Shown in pieces: positions 1-8,078 of a DNA stretch of 64,000 bases (position 1 is the first letter of the stretch; every line of letters starts with the position of its first letter). The translations under genes were made by a program, and so were the position numbers. The notes below the pieces were generated by a model. It ran no database searches. It was not told where the DNA came from and saw only the letters and a program-made list of their open reading frames with translations. The DNA comes from Candidatus Poribacteria bacterium. Its GTDB lineage: Bacteria > Poribacteria > WGA-4E > UBA9662. Location: the NCBI GenBank assembly GCA_002729015.1, contig PBVO01000126.1, forward strand, positions 62,687-126,686, given 5' to 3'.

Positions 1-558
1 AATCAGGCCGCAAAACTGGATGGTGTCAGTTGGGCAGAAATTGAAGATAGCGACGATCTTGATTTGATGACAGCTTTGACCATCGAGGCTTGGGTGTTTA
101 TTAGTTCTGATGAGAAACAAATCGTGGTGGAGAAAGGTGCTACTTGGAAAAGAGATGGCGAATACAGTCTATTATTTTACGAAAAGCGAAGACCCGTAAT
201 TCAGGCACAAGACCTTGCTGATAATTGTGATGATGAAGCGGTAGGCGATGAAATACCACGTGATACTTGGACACATATAGCCGGTACCTGGGATAGTAAA
301 GCCTTCAAATTATATATCAATGGTGAATTGAATCTAGAACTTGAGTGTGCCGGAAAATTATTAAAAAGCCAGGAATCTTTGTATATTGGTAGTCGAGGAG
401 GAGGCCTCCGTTTTCTCAAAGGATCTATTGACGATTTACGGATTTATAACTATGCATTAGAAAATAAGCAAATTCGAATGGACATGGAAAATAAGCTATT
501 GATCTCGAAAAAAGAGAAGATCGCAACCACTTGGGGAAGAGTCAAGGCAGTCAGGTAG
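1..558 (+). CDS. LamG/concanavalin A-like secreted protein, C-terminal part
   Basis: The reading frame is open from the first base of the window, so the N-terminus and any signal peptide lie outside it; 185 codons are visible. The visible part has the jelly-roll pattern of a LamG domain: a strand with ALTIEAWVFI, then TWTHIAGTWD, FKLYINGEL, LYIGSRGGG and FLKGSIDDLRIYNYAL, which is the usual order ending in the D-[DE]-[VLI]-R-I-Y-x-x-A-L signature. Such domains bind carbohydrate or act as adhesion modules on exported proteins. The last 15 residues, KEKIATTWGRVKAVR, match the tails of three other secreted proteins here (ends at 29169, 46932 and 47895). Substrate unknown. Confidence 0.85.
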   Translation, partial: NQAAKLDGVSWAEIEDSDDLDLMTALTIEAWVFISSDEKQIVVEKGATWKRDGEYSLLFYEKRRPVIQAQDLADNCDDEAVGDEIPRDTWTHIAGTWDSKAFKLYINGELNLELECAGKLLKSQESLYIGSRGGGLRFLKGSIDDLRIYNYALENKQIRMDMENKLLISKKEKIATTWGRVKAVR

Positions 559-645
559 ATAACCACGTCTATCACTTATTCCGTAATTATTTGAACTTAA
601 CTAACCCGTGACGGCCTACGCTTTTATGATAGGAGATAACGTTCG

Positions 646-1632
646 ATGAATTCTGTTCCAACCAAATTTACTCGTTTAGATATGAATCGATTAATCACCT
701 TTACACAACAAGCATTCCAAAAGGTCGGTACGAACGAAAAGGATGCGTCTCTTATGGCCAAACTATTGGTCGAAACTGATCTTCGTGGTGTCTTTAGCCA
801 TGGTACCCGTCAGCTTGATGGTTATATTCAAATGATGATAGACCAAAAGGTTAATCCTAGACCAAATATTCAAAATGAAGTGAGTAGTCAGACTACTGCT
901 ATCTTTGATGGTGATGGTGGGATGGGCCATTTACCATCCTACCAAGCTGCACAATTCGTCGTAGAGGCGGCTAAATCGTTTGGTATCGCTGGCGCGGTAA
1001 CTCGAAACCATTTCCACTTTGGAGCAGCTGGAACATACTCACGTCTAGCTTTAGAACAAGACTGCATTGGGTTCTCGACTTCAGCTCACCGATTTAGGCC
1101 TAGCAAGGATCATTCGATCCTCTCCGCATCTGGCGCATCCCCCATTAGTTTTGCTATTCCTGCAGGTAAACAGCCTCCAATAGTCATTGATATGGGTGCC
1201 TACCTTGGTGGTTCGGGCGAGTTGTCCCAAGATCAGCTATTCAAATATATTCCAGCCACGTTTTTTAAATTTATTGGTCTAGGAGCAGCTGCACATATGA
1301 TGGGTGGGTTTATGGCTGGCATTTGGATGTCTGACCCAGAAGTCGATCAGAATGCATGGGAGGGGGCCAACCAAGGAGCCTTTATTTGTGCCATTGACAT
1401 TTCACGGTTTCGCGATTTGGAACATTTCAAACAAGAAGTTGATCGACATCAAAAAGATATTCAACAAATGATACCTGCACCTGGATACGACCACGCTAAT
1501 CTCCCTGGCACTTTAGAATACCAAAGAGAAAAAGAATGGGCACAAATAGGAATTCCGATTGGTATCGATCACCAATCAATACTCAATGTAGTTGCCAACA
1601 AAATAGGCTTGGAACCACTGTTTAGTAATTAA
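646..1632 (+). CDS. Malate/L-lactate dehydrogenase family oxidoreductase (Ldh_2)
   Basis: 328 residues, close to the family length. The N-terminal helix region leads to D-L-R-G-V-F-S-H-G-T-R at about residues 45-55, the family's conserved D-x-R-G-[VI]-x-S-H-G segment; NHFHFGAAGTYS (about 125) and GASPISFAIP (about 160) fit the NAD(P)-binding region. Members reduce or oxidise 2-oxo/2-hydroxy acids with NAD(P)H (malate, lactate, ureidoglycolate, 2,3-diketogulonate), and the substrate cannot be told from sequence alone. ATG start with GGAGATAACG upstream. It stands alone, followed by a decayed glpD tail on the same strand. Confidence 0.85.
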   Translation: MNSVPTKFTRLDMNRLITFTQQAFQKVGTNEKDASLMAKLLVETDLRGVFSHGTRQLDGYIQMMIDQKVNPRPNIQNEVSSQTTAIFDGDGGMGHLPSYQAAQFVVEAAKSFGIAGAVTRNHFHFGAAGTYSRLALEQDCIGFSTSAHRFRPSKDHSILSASGASPISFAIPAGKQPPIVIDMGAYLGGSGELSQDQLFKYIPATFFKFIGLGAAAHMMGGFMAGIWMSDPEVDQNAWEGANQGAFICAIDISRFRDLEHFKQEVDRHQKDIQQMIPAPGYDHANLPGTLEYQREKEWAQIGIPIGIDHQSILNVVANKIGLEPLFSN

Positions 1633-1948
1633 TTGATTTCATAGTGATGGATTAAGCGAATTGAAATTTTCTTGGTTGAAAAGGAATAATCAAGGAAAAA
1701 CTGAATTCTATTCTTTGGAATAACCCAAACCATGTCTGTTATTTCTGTTCTGTTATACAAATTCGATTGAGAATTGCCATATTAAAACCAAATTTTAACG
1801 AGATTTTTTATTGTGGTTTGTTTATTTTCGGCATCAGAAATAATTGAGAAATTCTTAGAAGGATTCGAGCGTTGTAGGAAGATTTAGTTAATTGGCATAA
1901 ACACATCTTTCTACCTTTGAATCCAATAAAAATGGATATGATATTGAG

Positions 1949-2218
1949 AACTCGACCCGAAGCAGATTAACACACTTTGGTTCTGGTGCAATCACGGTTT
2001 CGGAACTCATAGAAAAATATCCTGAATTGGTACATCCAAATCTTGAGCTGACTAAAGGAGAAGTAGTTTAGTTTTGTCAATATGAGATAGCTAGAACGGT
2101 TGATGACGTGCTTGCAAGACGGTCTCGATCTCTGATAACCAATGCGAAGGCTGCTTCAGAAGCCGCAGAGGCTGTCGAAAAAACAATGTCCAAAATACTG
2201 AAAAATGATGCCTCTTGA
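1949..2218 (+). pseudogene. Remnant of aerobic glycerol-3-phosphate dehydrogenase, C-terminal domain
   Basis: One plus-strand frame reads THFGSGAITVSELIEKYPEL, then HPNLELTKGEVV, a TAG stop at 2069-2071, then YEIARTVDDVLARRSR and a helical tail ending at TGA 2216-2218. This is the C-terminal (DAO_C) pattern of GlpD: Y-G-S, P-x-L, H-P-x-L-x-x-T-x-x-E-V, then E-x-A-R-T-x-x-D-x-L-x-R-R. The stop lies where the family often has a Trp or Tyr, so a single G-to-A change (TGG to TAG) could explain it. Upstream of about 1949 no frame continues, so the FAD-binding body is gone. The family match rests on motif recognition. Confidence 0.7.
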
Positions 2219-2370
2219 GTGGAGCAGCAAATCCTTATCTTCCAGAGTTTAGCCAGAAAATATATTAGCACCTAGTCTAAGTTCTTAGGTAGGAAAAATT
2301 GAAAAATTAAAGATCAAGCTGGACTAGATAATTTTCTTTAAAATTCGTTTTCTATCTAAAGTCTTTGGTT

Positions 2371-3099
2371 CTAAATGCTTCTTTTTTGGTTGACATATGT
2401 CCCAATGTTTTCTACCGTATCAACCCATATATCTCCCTTCTTCAGAAATTGGCACAACTTTTCTAAAACAGAAATATTGACGGTTTGTTTACCTTGATGG
2501 CTAATCTCGTGCCCAAGAAATATTAGCCAAGAATTATTCTTTCGTGCGTAATCTAAATATAGCTGCACCGTTTCAAAAGTCACATCATCCATATCAAGTG
2601 CGGTTACCTGTGCTAGATCCGTGAAGGTTGGATCGTTGGGTACTTCATTGAAGGCATCACGACCAACAAGGAAATATTCTGCTACCAATGGCACGTAACT
2701 CTTGACATCTTTGGATCTTCCAACGAACTTTTGTCCACAAGGGTAGGCAAATGTCTTCGGCTGTATGCCTAGTTCTTGTTCGATGCAGGAGTTTGCTTTT
2801 AAGATCTCATCTCTCATTTGTTCTAGGTTGTATTCTTCTAGGGGCTTGTGTCTGGCAAAAGAAAAATTGCCACTACATGGGTGATTGAATGTATGATTAC
2901 CAACCTCATGCCCATTTTTGATCGCCTGTTCCCACTCAGTTTTTCTACTTCGCATCGGCTGAATTGAAACATAAAATGTTGCGTGAATATCATAGCTATC
3001 AAGTAATGGAAGACCATAATCAACTTGACTGGGTCTAGCGTCATCAAACGTTAGGCTAAGTGCAGCCACTTTACCTTCTGGCCAAAATCCAATTGACAT
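2371..3099 (-). CDS. Polysaccharide deacetylase family protein (NodB domain)
   Basis: 242 residues forming one NodB homology domain with no signal peptide. TFDDA (residues 17-21) is motif 1, with the catalytic-base Asp and the first metal-ligand Asp; H69-T-F-N-H73 is the H-x3-H metal site; HATFYVS and FAYPCGQ are further family blocks. CE4 enzymes remove N- or O-acetyl groups from glycans (chitin oligosaccharides, peptidoglycan, xylan) with Zn or another divalent metal. Last gene of a three-gene operon: its ATG lies 3 bases after the stop of the upstream sialidase, whose last codons contain the AGGA Shine-Dalgarno. Without an export signal a cytoplasmic substrate is likely. Confidence 0.85.
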   Translation of the reverse strand: MSIGFWPEGKVAALSLTFDDARPSQVDYGLPLLDSYDIHATFYVSIQPMRSRKTEWEQAIKNGHEVGNHTFNHPCSGNFSFARHKPLEEYNLEQMRDEILKANSCIEQELGIQPKTFAYPCGQKFVGRSKDVKSYVPLVAEYFLVGRDAFNEVPNDPTFTDLAQVTALDMDDVTFETVQLYLDYARKNNSWLIFLGHEISHQGKQTVNISVLEKLCQFLKKGDIWVDTVENIGTYVNQKRSI

Positions 3100-3102
3100 A
3101 AT

Positions 3103-4227
3103 TCAGTTTCCTAGTTTTGAATAAATCCAATCTTTATCTATAATGGCTACATGTAAATCGAAGACATCAGGATTTTCCCATCCACTCCGACCGTTGTCAC
3201 ATGTACGATTTGGTCCATAAACACAGTAGCTTATTATTGCCTTCTCATCGTTTAGCCAGTCGCATCCAATATTAGTAAAGTTATACTCTTGATGACTAGC
3301 TAGATCGCCAACTTTATGCCAAGTACTACCCTGATCCTTTGAAAGAGCAATACTCAACGGTGAGCGCAATCCATAATGATGATGGACGGGGTCGTACCAG
3401 CTGTCATTCCAAAGCAAAATTAGATCTTCAGTGTTAGGAATCGTCCTCAAACAAGTAGATGATTCTGGAGCCTTCAATCCTGTTGTCTGGGCGAGTTGCC
3501 AATTTTCTCCTTCATCATTAGACCTAGACAAAAATACTGATCCTAGCTGAGTTCTCAGCGACATCACTAATTCGCCATTTGGCAACTCCGCCACGGAAGA
3601 TTCCATCGCACCTCGCATGGGAAGATCAAGGGGCTGAGCGTTTCGATTCCAAGTTTGTCCATCGTCATCACTGTAATAGCAGTGAACAACATTATGTTGC
3701 GAAGCTTGGTGGCCTTCCCCACCATGGAATGGTAGCAGAATTCGTCCTGATTGAAGTTGCAACAAACTGGTAGAACCACCTTGTAGCCACTGACCAGGAC
3801 TTTTTTGCCAAATTGGGTTTTGCTGATGAAAGGAATATCCACCATCAACTGATCTCAGCACATCCATGGTACTACTTTCACCACCTGTGTGCCCACGCAA
3901 ACAAACCAGCAAAATATCACCATTCCTAAGTTTGCGTAGGGCAGGTGCCTGCACATTATTATCAGACGGGTTACAAGCGACTATTCTTTCCTCGTCTTGC
4001 CAAGTCAATCCTCCATCATGAGACCATTTAGCTGCTATATCGCACTTGCCAAAATCACTACTCCCTCTACTACTGTTACGGTACTTGTGCCATACAGCCA
4101 ATAGTGAATCATCATCTAGCTGAGCGATAGAGGCGGTATCATTGCGCGGAGTCATTTCACCCGACACACCCACAACACTGTATGCGACTTCTGATTGTCT
4201 AGTATACAGGCTTAATCTTTTGTCCAT
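3103..4227 (-). CDS. BNR/Asp-box sialidase-like protein (exo-alpha-sialidase family)
   Basis: 374 residues with at least five Asp-box repeats of the form S-x-D-x-G-x-[TS]-[WF]: SHDGGLTW, SVDGGYSF, SDDDGQTW, SNDEGENW and SKDQGSTW, the hallmark of six-bladed beta-propeller sialidases. No signal peptide is visible. Members cleave terminal sialic acids or related sugars, but many bacterial homologues are uncharacterised, so the substrate is open. The ATG follows an AGGAG that lies inside the last codons of the upstream C-N hydrolase gene (3-base gap), which points to translational coupling. Middle gene of the operon C-N hydrolase - sialidase - deacetylase. Confidence 0.82.
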   Translation of the reverse strand: MDKRLSLYTRQSEVAYSVVGVSGEMTPRNDTASIAQLDDDSLLAVWHKYRNSSRGSSDFGKCDIAAKWSHDGGLTWQDEERIVACNPSDNNVQAPALRKLRNGDILLVCLRGHTGGESSTMDVLRSVDGGYSFHQQNPIWQKSPGQWLQGGSTSLLQLQSGRILLPFHGGEGHQASQHNVVHCYYSDDDGQTWNRNAQPLDLPMRGAMESSVAELPNGELVMSLRTQLGSVFLSRSNDEGENWQLAQTTGLKAPESSTCLRTIPNTEDLILLWNDSWYDPVHHHYGLRSPLSIALSKDQGSTWHKVGDLASHQEYNFTNIGCDWLNDEKAIISYCVYGPNRTCDNGRSGWENPDVFDLHVAIIDKDWIYSKLGN

Positions 4228-4230
4228 TAA

Positions 4231-5052
4231 TTAACTCCTACTCATCGTTTGTTCATATCTTTTGGCCATTTCAGTCCTCTGTTGTTGAAGATAAATTTGT
4301 TCCAACTCTCGAGCATTATCTTCACATGGGACTCTGGGTACTTCAATTATTGCCGTAGTAATCTGATCGTTTCCCCATTTGTAGGCGACAATTTCTCCAT
4401 GGCTAATAATCAAGTTCATACCTACGTTGGCTTCAACTATTGGCACTCCATTTTCTCTGGCTCGAGCCAAGACCGTTTGGTTTTGTGCTTTACTCTTAGA
4501 ACCATATGATGGAATCAAAATCAAGTTAGCGCCATCTAACACTAATGTTCGGATGATAAGTGGATTCCACCGGTCATTGCAAATAGCAATCCCAACTCGC
4601 CCTAGAGGAGTGTCAAAAGCACGTAACACCTGTCCAACTCGATTGAAGTTCCAGGATGGATGAGTACCTTCCGCTAATTGTGTTTTATGATATTTGCCAG
4701 AAATTTGCCCGTCATAATCGATAAAAATAGCTGCATTGAAAATCTCGTTTCCAATCCGCTCTGCAAAGCCGAAACTGATACAAGTATTCAGGCTGTTTGC
4801 CAAGCGTTGAAACCGCCGGATATAAGATCCATTGATCGGTTCTGCTAAATCAAGCATTTCCTCTGGAGTTCGAATTTGGTTGATCACATCCATTATGACG
4901 TAACCTTCTAGGACGCCTTCAGTAGTGACAATGAGATCTGGTTTATCTTTGGCTGCTTCAACAAAGAAAGACTCCATTTTATCAGCGTTAGTATCTTTAT
5001 CCCATTTAACAGGTCGAAGCGAAATCGCAGAAACTTTGAATGCGTCAAACAT
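4231..5052 (-). CDS. Carbon-nitrogen hydrolase (nitrilase superfamily)
   Basis: 273 residues with the three-residue catalytic set of the superfamily: Glu45 (TTEGVLEGY), Lys123 (YHKTQL) and Cys158 (AICNDRWNP). The Cys loop C-N-D-R-W-x-P resembles the amidase-type branch. These enzymes hydrolyse amides, N-carbamoyl compounds or nitriles in the cytoplasm. Placed first in an operon with a sialidase and a polysaccharide deacetylase, it may act on an amide-bearing sugar or amino-sugar product (inference). I see no clear Shine-Dalgarno at ATG 5052; the start is chosen by family N-terminal length. Confidence 0.85.
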   Translation of the reverse strand: MFDAFKVSAISLRPVKWDKDTNADKMESFFVEAAKDKPDLIVTTEGVLEGYVIMDVINQIRTPEEMLDLAEPINGSYIRRFQRLANSLNTCISFGFAERIGNEIFNAAIFIDYDGQISGKYHKTQLAEGTHPSWNFNRVGQVLRAFDTPLGRVGIAICNDRWNPLIIRTLVLDGANLILIPSYGSKSKAQNQTVLARARENGVPIVEANVGMNLIISHGEIVAYKWGNDQITTAIIEVPRVPCEDNARELEQIYLQQQRTEMAKRYEQTMSRS

Positions 5053-5440
5053 ATGGCTTGTACTACCAAATCGGGGTAATTTAGTGTTAGTTTCTTATTC
5101 TAGACAAAAAAAACATTATTAGCAAGAAACCGGGCCAAAAATGGACATTTTCCCGTATAGAGGAATAAAATCAAGTCCCGCCCCAAATTACAAAATAGCT
5201 GTTGTTTCTCTAAAAAAATTATCGCTCAATTTAAATACTTAAATATTTAAATACAGAAAGCGGAAAATAACGAGAAATAAAAATCTAGCTAGCCCATACA
5301 TAGTTCTTAAGATACATCAACCGATTGACAGTCTTCATTTTAGCTATTTTTATATTTCTATTGGAGGTAATCCCCAATCAATAATAGAAATATAATTTTG
5401 GGTGTTGTACAATAGCTCCCTACTTGCGTAGGAATTTACC
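5053..5440. other. Intergenic region between divergent transcription units
   Basis: AT-rich spacer between the minus-strand C-N hydrolase operon and a plus-strand PhyH gene. It holds runs such as TTAAATACTTAAATATTTAAAT (near 5229-5252) and the 12-base inverted repeat listed separately. No open frame looks coding. Promoters for both directions must lie here, but none is clear enough to place. Confidence 0.5.
5351..5394 (+). promoter_or_regulatory. 12-bp perfect inverted repeat upstream of PhyH gene
   Basis: TATATTTCTATT (5351-5362) and AATAGAAATATA (5383-5394) are exact reverse complements separated by 20 bases; the spacer GGAGGTAATCCCCAATCAAT contains a partial inner stem. It lies 47 bases before the ancestral ATG (5441). 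It could be an operator or an mRNA leader hairpin; there is no T-tract after it, so an intrinsic terminator is unlikely. Confidence 0.45.
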
Positions 5441-5488
5441 ATGACACCTGAATAACGTTGCCTACTTGATGTATCAGGATATCTGCAT
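5441..5488 (+). other. Disrupted 5' end of the PhyH gene (nonsense codon 5)
   Basis: ATG 5441, with AGGA eight bases upstream (AGGAATTTACCATG), reads M-T-P-E-stop-R-C-L-L-D-V-S-G-Y-L-H-L and then runs in frame into the PhyH ORF at 5489. The paralogue at 9542 starts M-T-E-E-Q-K-Y-L-F-D-L-Q-G-Y, so the TAA at 5453-5455 stands where CAA (Gln) is expected. A single C-to-T change explains it. The residues after the stop still match the family, so the lesion looks recent. Confidence 0.75.
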
Positions 5489-6262
5489 TTGAAAAGCGTA
5501 TTAATCGGTAAAGAACTTGAGCAATGCCAAAAGAGTGTAGAACAGTGTATTCGTACACCTGTTGATCAACTTCCATCAGGAATGAGTAGTTCTTACCCTG
5601 GTACAGATACGAGTATCGGTGGAATTGGTAGTGGGTTTTCATACAATAAATCATTGGAGCAGTTGCTTTTCCATCCGGACACTTGGCCTATTGTCAAAGA
5701 ACTAACCGATAACAAACCTCGGTTCGATAGAGGTACCTTAGCGGTTAATACACATCTTACTACTCAAATGACCCCACTTCACTGCGCTAGAGAGGACTTT
5801 GGCTGGCAAAGTACTCGATATGGGTATAGGAACGGACGCATATTCTGTGATACTTTTGTCATCTTCTTTTACTTCACTGATGTTTATCCAGGCGATGGTG
5901 GATTAATTGTTGTGCCGGTTTCACATAGGGTTGAGGCTCAACGCCCTGCAAATTACTTTTTTCCTGATCTCAAGAACCCGAAAATTGATAATTTACCACA
6001 GATTACAAACATAACTCCTAAGGCTGGAGACGTCATTGTGATCTCAGAACTTCTAACCCACGGAGCATTGATATGGAAACCGGCAGACCGAGAAAGAAGA
6101 TTTCTAATCCTGTGCTACAACCCACAATATTTTTATTATCAGAATGGTATTCGTGATGAAGTGATACCTAGACTTTCACCAGAAACAAAAGAATTGATCG
6201 CTTTTGCCTCTTTTACAGAAACCAAGGATATTTGCAACCGAGAAGTAATTGAGTTATCGTAA
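5489..6262 (+). CDS. Phytanoyl-CoA dioxygenase family protein, HxA variant, possibly inactivated
   Basis: The open part encodes 257 residues from a TTG at 5489, but homology continues upstream through a stop (separate entry), so the gene may be a pseudogene or restart at TTG. Family features are clear: GDGGLIVVPVSH, an AGD turn before the distal iron-ligand His (LTHGALIW) and the 2-oxoglutarate-binding Arg (ERRFLILCYNP). At the proximal site, where HxD is expected, it has H98-C-A (PLHCARED): no carboxylate in the third position. It belongs with the genes at 9542, 17135 and 54973, which share the start pattern and G-D-G-G. Substrate unknown. Confidence 0.75.
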   Translation: MKSVLIGKELEQCQKSVEQCIRTPVDQLPSGMSSSYPGTDTSIGGIGSGFSYNKSLEQLLFHPDTWPIVKELTDNKPRFDRGTLAVNTHLTTQMTPLHCAREDFGWQSTRYGYRNGRIFCDTFVIFFYFTDVYPGDGGLIVVPVSHRVEAQRPANYFFPDLKNPKIDNLPQITNITPKAGDVIVISELLTHGALIWKPADRERRFLILCYNPQYFYYQNGIRDEVIPRLSPETKELIAFASFTETKDICNREVIELS

Positions 6263-6523
6263 TTCCACACTAGCTCAAATAGCATTTAGGTTGCGTATTA
6301 CAACTCAGCTTCCAACTCTTTATCCTAAGATCCAGATAGCAATATCCGACTTCATTTGTATTGAATCAAAAAATCACCTACATTTACCTGAGATGCGTAC
6401 TGAATAACTGTACTAATCTACGGCCCCCAACTTCGCTCCGGAAATTTTACGATATCGTTTGCAATTACTTAATCACAGCCGAGCTATCAAGAGGGAAGAA
6501 CTAAAATTTTTCGTAGGGCATGA

Positions 6524-6985
6524 ATGGAAATAAATGGAAATAAACGCTTCAAAACTAAAATTGATTGGTGGTTGGCTGCCTTATTGTGCGTATCGCCCCT
6601 CATTTCTCTTCTTACGCTGTTAGGTTTCTACTTACTTGGTATTTCCTATGCATGGCTAAGCTGGATTGGGGTTCTAATTGTTGGTTTAATCTACGCTGGG
6701 CTGATTTTCCCGTTGTATTATGAACTCGAAGAAAAAACTTTGTTGATACGATTCGGGTGTATTCGTTCCAGAATACCTTACCAACGTATCAACAAAGTTA
6801 TTCCGACTCGCAGTACAAGTTCCAGCCCAGCCTTATCCTTAGATAGACTCTACATAGATACAGGGGATAATTTAGCCGTTAATATATCCCCAGCCAATAA
6901 AATTCGTTTCTTACAAGCTCTGGAAGAAAAAGCCAATCATCTTGTATTGATCGACAATCAGTTAGTAATAAAAAATGAGTTATAA
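6524..6985 (+). CDS. Bacterial PH domain membrane protein (bPH_4/DUF1200-like)
   Basis: 153 residues. Two hydrophobic segments (about residues 15-38 and 42-65) form a membrane hairpin; after it comes a short beta-rich domain with IPYQRINKVIPTR and SSSPALSLDRLYI, the block typical of the YyaB-like PH domain. The beta domain should face the cytoplasm. Function in this family is not known. The start at 6524 rather than the overlapping out-of-frame ATG at 6520 is fixed by the frame. It stands alone between two intergenic stretches. Confidence 0.75.
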   Translation: MEINGNKRFKTKIDWWLAALLCVSPLISLLTLLGFYLLGISYAWLSWIGVLIVGLIYAGLIFPLYYELEEKTLLIRFGCIRSRIPYQRINKVIPTRSTSSSPALSLDRLYIDTGDNLAVNISPANKIRFLQALEEKANHLVLIDNQLVIKNEL

Positions 6986-7346
6986 GAAGTTGGGTTTTTG
7001 TACAAATTTTTTATCCGACATCAATACAAACTATAAAATTGGTGGTCTCTGTTTACCTGACAAGATAAGAGGAGACTATAAACAATGTCATGCTGCAGAT
7101 TTGAGTAACGATTATTCTAATCTAAATAATGTGTTAGCATATACACGGTAAGTCGATAGAAAAGATAGATTTGACTCTTGTTAAAAAGTAGGGGGTATAA
7201 TTTTAGCTGTCGATACAAACTAGGAAAACAGAACTTGGATATATTGTCAAAGTTTTTAGACTTGAACTTACAAACAAATCATATAAAGAGATTGACATTC
7301 TCTAAGTGCAAAAGCAAGTATAATACCTATTTGAGGGAACAAAATA
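6986..7346. other. Intergenic region with possible promoters
   Basis: No convincing gene. TTGACT (7171-7176) and TATAAT (7196-7201) are 19 bases apart, and TTGACA (7292-7297) and TATAAT (7319-7324) are 21 bases apart. Both spacers are longer than the usual 17, so each is only a weak promoter candidate for the lipoprotein gene at 7347. Confidence 0.35.
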
Positions 7347-7961
7347 ATGTTGCAGGTTAATAAATGGTACTACCGGTTTCTAATAACGTTGTCTATTATT
7401 TTTCTGGTTAGCTGTCAGAGTAAGGAAACACCCAAAGAATTAACAAATACATCCATCCAGAGTCAACCCTCCAGTAATACTTCTCAGGTCCAAAAAGATA
7501 CTAATTTGAATTACACCGCGGCCAGTGGTTGGATACGACAACAACCATCTTCATCAATGAGACACGATCAATATGAATTACCTGGTCCTAAAGGTGTTGA
7601 AGCTGCAACCTTAGCAATCTTTAAGGGGATTGGTGGATCAATCAGTAGCAATATCGACCGATGGAAAAAGCAATTCGTACTGCCTCCAAATGGTTCAGAT
7701 CCTGACTCGGTTAGGAAAGAATCCAAGGTTATCAATCAAATACCAGTACATATTGTTGCTGTACAAGGGACTTACCTTAAGCCTAGAATGCCAATGATGA
7801 TGGATGGTCCCAAAGTGGAACTCAAAAATTATGCTCTACTGGCAGCAATAGCTGAAACTAAGGATGGATTATGGTTTTTCAAAATAACTGGACCTGAAAA
7901 AACTGTTATGATGTGGCAAAACGATTTTGACAATTTCATCGGTACATTTAGATTAAATTGA
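7347..7961 (+). CDS. Lipoprotein of an uncharacterised conserved family
   Basis: 204 residues. A hydrophobic N-terminal stretch ends in the lipobox LVSC (Cys about 23), followed by a Ser/Thr/Gln-rich linker, so the protein should be a lipoprotein anchored outside the inner membrane. The mature domain has W-x6-P-S-S-S-M-R, SSNIDRWKKQF and DGLWFFKITGPEKTV, a pattern I recall from conserved hypothetical proteins of Planctomycetes and related phyla; no function is known to me. The ATG has GAGGGAACAAAATA upstream. No partner gene in tight spacing. Confidence 0.75.
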   Translation: MLQVNKWYYRFLITLSIIFLVSCQSKETPKELTNTSIQSQPSSNTSQVQKDTNLNYTAASGWIRQQPSSSMRHDQYELPGPKGVEAATLAIFKGIGGSISSNIDRWKKQFVLPPNGSDPDSVRKESKVINQIPVHIVAVQGTYLKPRMPMMMDGPKVELKNYALLAAIAETKDGLWFFKITGPEKTVMMWQNDFDNFIGTFRLN

Positions 7962-8078
7962 TTAATTCTATGTTTTTCGCACTGCATCTAAATCAATTCT
8001 TGTTTAAGATAAGGTCTAATAATTTTTTTGTTTTAGCTAGCTCAAATCATACACTAAATCAACTGAGTAAGTAACCCT

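Noticed and set aside
2077..2271. Minus-strand ORF of 64 codons
   Set aside because: It is antisense to the glpD remnant, whose plus-strand frame explains the sequence.
7178..7360. 60-codon ORF before the lipoprotein gene
   Set aside because: No ribosome site, overlaps the true start at 7347, and the composition is not coding-like.
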